Assembly (NCBI GenBank): GCA_031255075.1
Contig: JAIRTF010000171.1
Span: 1 to 18,748, forward strand
DNA: 18,748 bases
From: Bifidobacteriaceae bacterium
GTDB taxonomy: Bacteria > Actinomycetota > Actinomycetes > Actinomycetales > WQXJ01
Direction of reading: 5' to 3'
Positions within the stretch are counted from its first letter, which is position 1. Each line of letters begins with the position of its first letter. Shown piece by piece: positions 18,150 to 18,748 of the stretch. The position numbers and the translations under genes are program-made. Below the pieces are notes generated by a model, which was given only the letters and a program-made list of their open reading frames with translations, was not told the DNA's origin and did not search any database.

Positions 18150-18748
18150 GAGTAGCTCCTCCTTTGATCCGGCGGCGGTTGGGACGCGCCCTTGAACTGG
18201 ACATCTACGCCGCCCAGCGGATAGTCCTTCCGCTGCGGGAAGCCCACCCAATCGTTTGGCATCAGGATCCTGGCCAAGGCCGGGTGGCCGTCAAAGACAA
18301 TGCCGAACATGTCGTAAGTTTCGCGTTCGTGCCAGTCCTGGGTGGGATACACATCCACCAGTGAGGGCACATGCGGGTCCGCCTCGCTGACTGCTACTTC
18401 CAGCCGGATGATGCGTCGCCCGTGGGTCACAGACATCAGGTGGTAGACGGCGTGCAGTTCGCGGCCTTTGTCCTCTGGATAGTGAACACCGTTGACACCG
18501 AGGGACAGCTCAAACCGGAGGTCCTGGTCATCCCGCAGGCAATGGGCCACGGCGATCAGATGCTCGCGCCGGACAAACAGGGTCAGTTCGCCACGGTCTA
18601 CCACCACTTTTTCGATGGCGCCGGAAGCACCGGCCGCTGACAGGTCCTCTGCCAGCAGGTCAACCGCCGCATCGAACCAGCCGCCGTAGGGCCGGGGGCT
18701 GGAACCGGGGATCTCTACCACGCGGGTCAACCCACCAAAGCCGGAGGT
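18146..18748 (-). CDS. nuoC: NADH-quinone oxidoreductase subunit C (5' end outside window)
   Basis: This is the 30-kDa subunit of the peripheral arm, which sits beside NuoD and NuoI and holds no cofactor. The 200 visible residues include the family signature DWHERETYDMFGIVFDGHP followed by LARILMPNDW and FPQRKDYPLGG. The reading frame remains open to the right edge. The residues before the TTG at 18730 (TSGFGG) resemble the region preceding the conserved domain in other actinobacterial NuoC, so the true start lies beyond the window and TTG 18730 is internal. The stop codon overlaps nuoD as ATGA. nuoA and nuoB are expected upstream. Confidence 0.94.
   Translation of the reverse strand, partial: TSGFGGLTRVVEIPGSSPRPYGGWFDAAVDLLAEDLSAAGASGAIEKVVVDRGELTLFVRREHLIAVAHCLRDDQDLRFELSLGVNGVHYPEDKGRELHAVYHLMSVTHGRRIIRLEVAVSEADPHVPSLVDVYPTQDWHERETYDMFGIVFDGHPALARILMPNDWVGFPQRKDYPLGGVDVQFKGASQPPPDQRRSYS
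18156..18164 (-). promoter_or_regulatory. Ribosome binding site that fixes the nuoD start
   Basis: AAGGAGGAG on the minus strand lies six bases before ATG 18149. It supports that start over the upstream in-frame codon at 18251, whose extra 34 codons would overlap nuoC and lack family similarity. Confidence 0.75.

Noticed and set aside
18150..18251. 34-codon N-terminal extension of NuoD
   Set aside because: It lies inside nuoC, resembles no NuoD N terminus, and the ATG at 18149 has a strong ribosome site and a 4-base coupled overlap.
18728..18730. TTG at 18730 as the nuoC start
   Set aside because: The frame is open to the window edge and the residues before TTG fit the conserved region of actinobacterial NuoC, so the gene is truncated by the window rather than starting here.

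Overview
The window is a GC-rich stretch of an actinobacterial chromosome. The 5' end of a 16S rRNA gene matches Gram-positive, high-GC sequences. The complex I subunits carry actinobacterial-style tails and insertions. A cell-wall hydrolase gene is preceded by a cyclic-di-AMP riboswitch, an arrangement known from Actinobacteria. I cannot name the genus. All real genes lie on the minus strand, so the biological order runs from the right edge to the left.

Right and centre (18748 to 4037): nuoC (5' end cut off by the window edge), then nuoD, E, F, G, H, I, J, K, L, M and N. These encode nearly all of a 14-subunit proton-pumping NADH:quinone oxidoreductase (complex I); nuoA and nuoB should lie just beyond the right edge. 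Almost every junction is a 4-base stop/start overlap (ATGA or GTGA), which implies one tightly coupled polycistronic unit. NuoEFG, the NADH-oxidising module, is present with its flavin and iron-sulfur ligands, except that NuoG has lost the ligands of the extra cluster N7.

Centre-left (4008 to 1536): 28 bases after nuoN comes a long-chain polyprenyl diphosphate synthase, which probably makes the menaquinone side chain. After another 82 bases comes an FprA-type ferredoxin-NADP reductase. The run therefore groups the quinone-reducing complex, probable quinone tail synthesis and a second pyridine-nucleotide redox enzyme.

Left (1535 to 405): a 411-base gene-free region holds a weak terminator-like hairpin after fprA, a direct-repeat operator candidate with a -10-like hexamer, and a c-di-AMP (ydaO/yuaA-class) riboswitch. 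These precede a secreted NlpC/P60 peptidoglycan hydrolase.

Far left (404 to 1): a possible terminator for the hydrolase gene, an rRNA promoter, a roughly 145-base leader with a hairpin and an antitermination (boxA-like) segment, and the first 71 bases of a 16S rRNA gene.

I found no mobile element, CRISPR array, tRNA, phage or defence gene. This is mostly conserved core metabolism; the points of interest are the regulatory region before the hydrolase and the altered NuoG.
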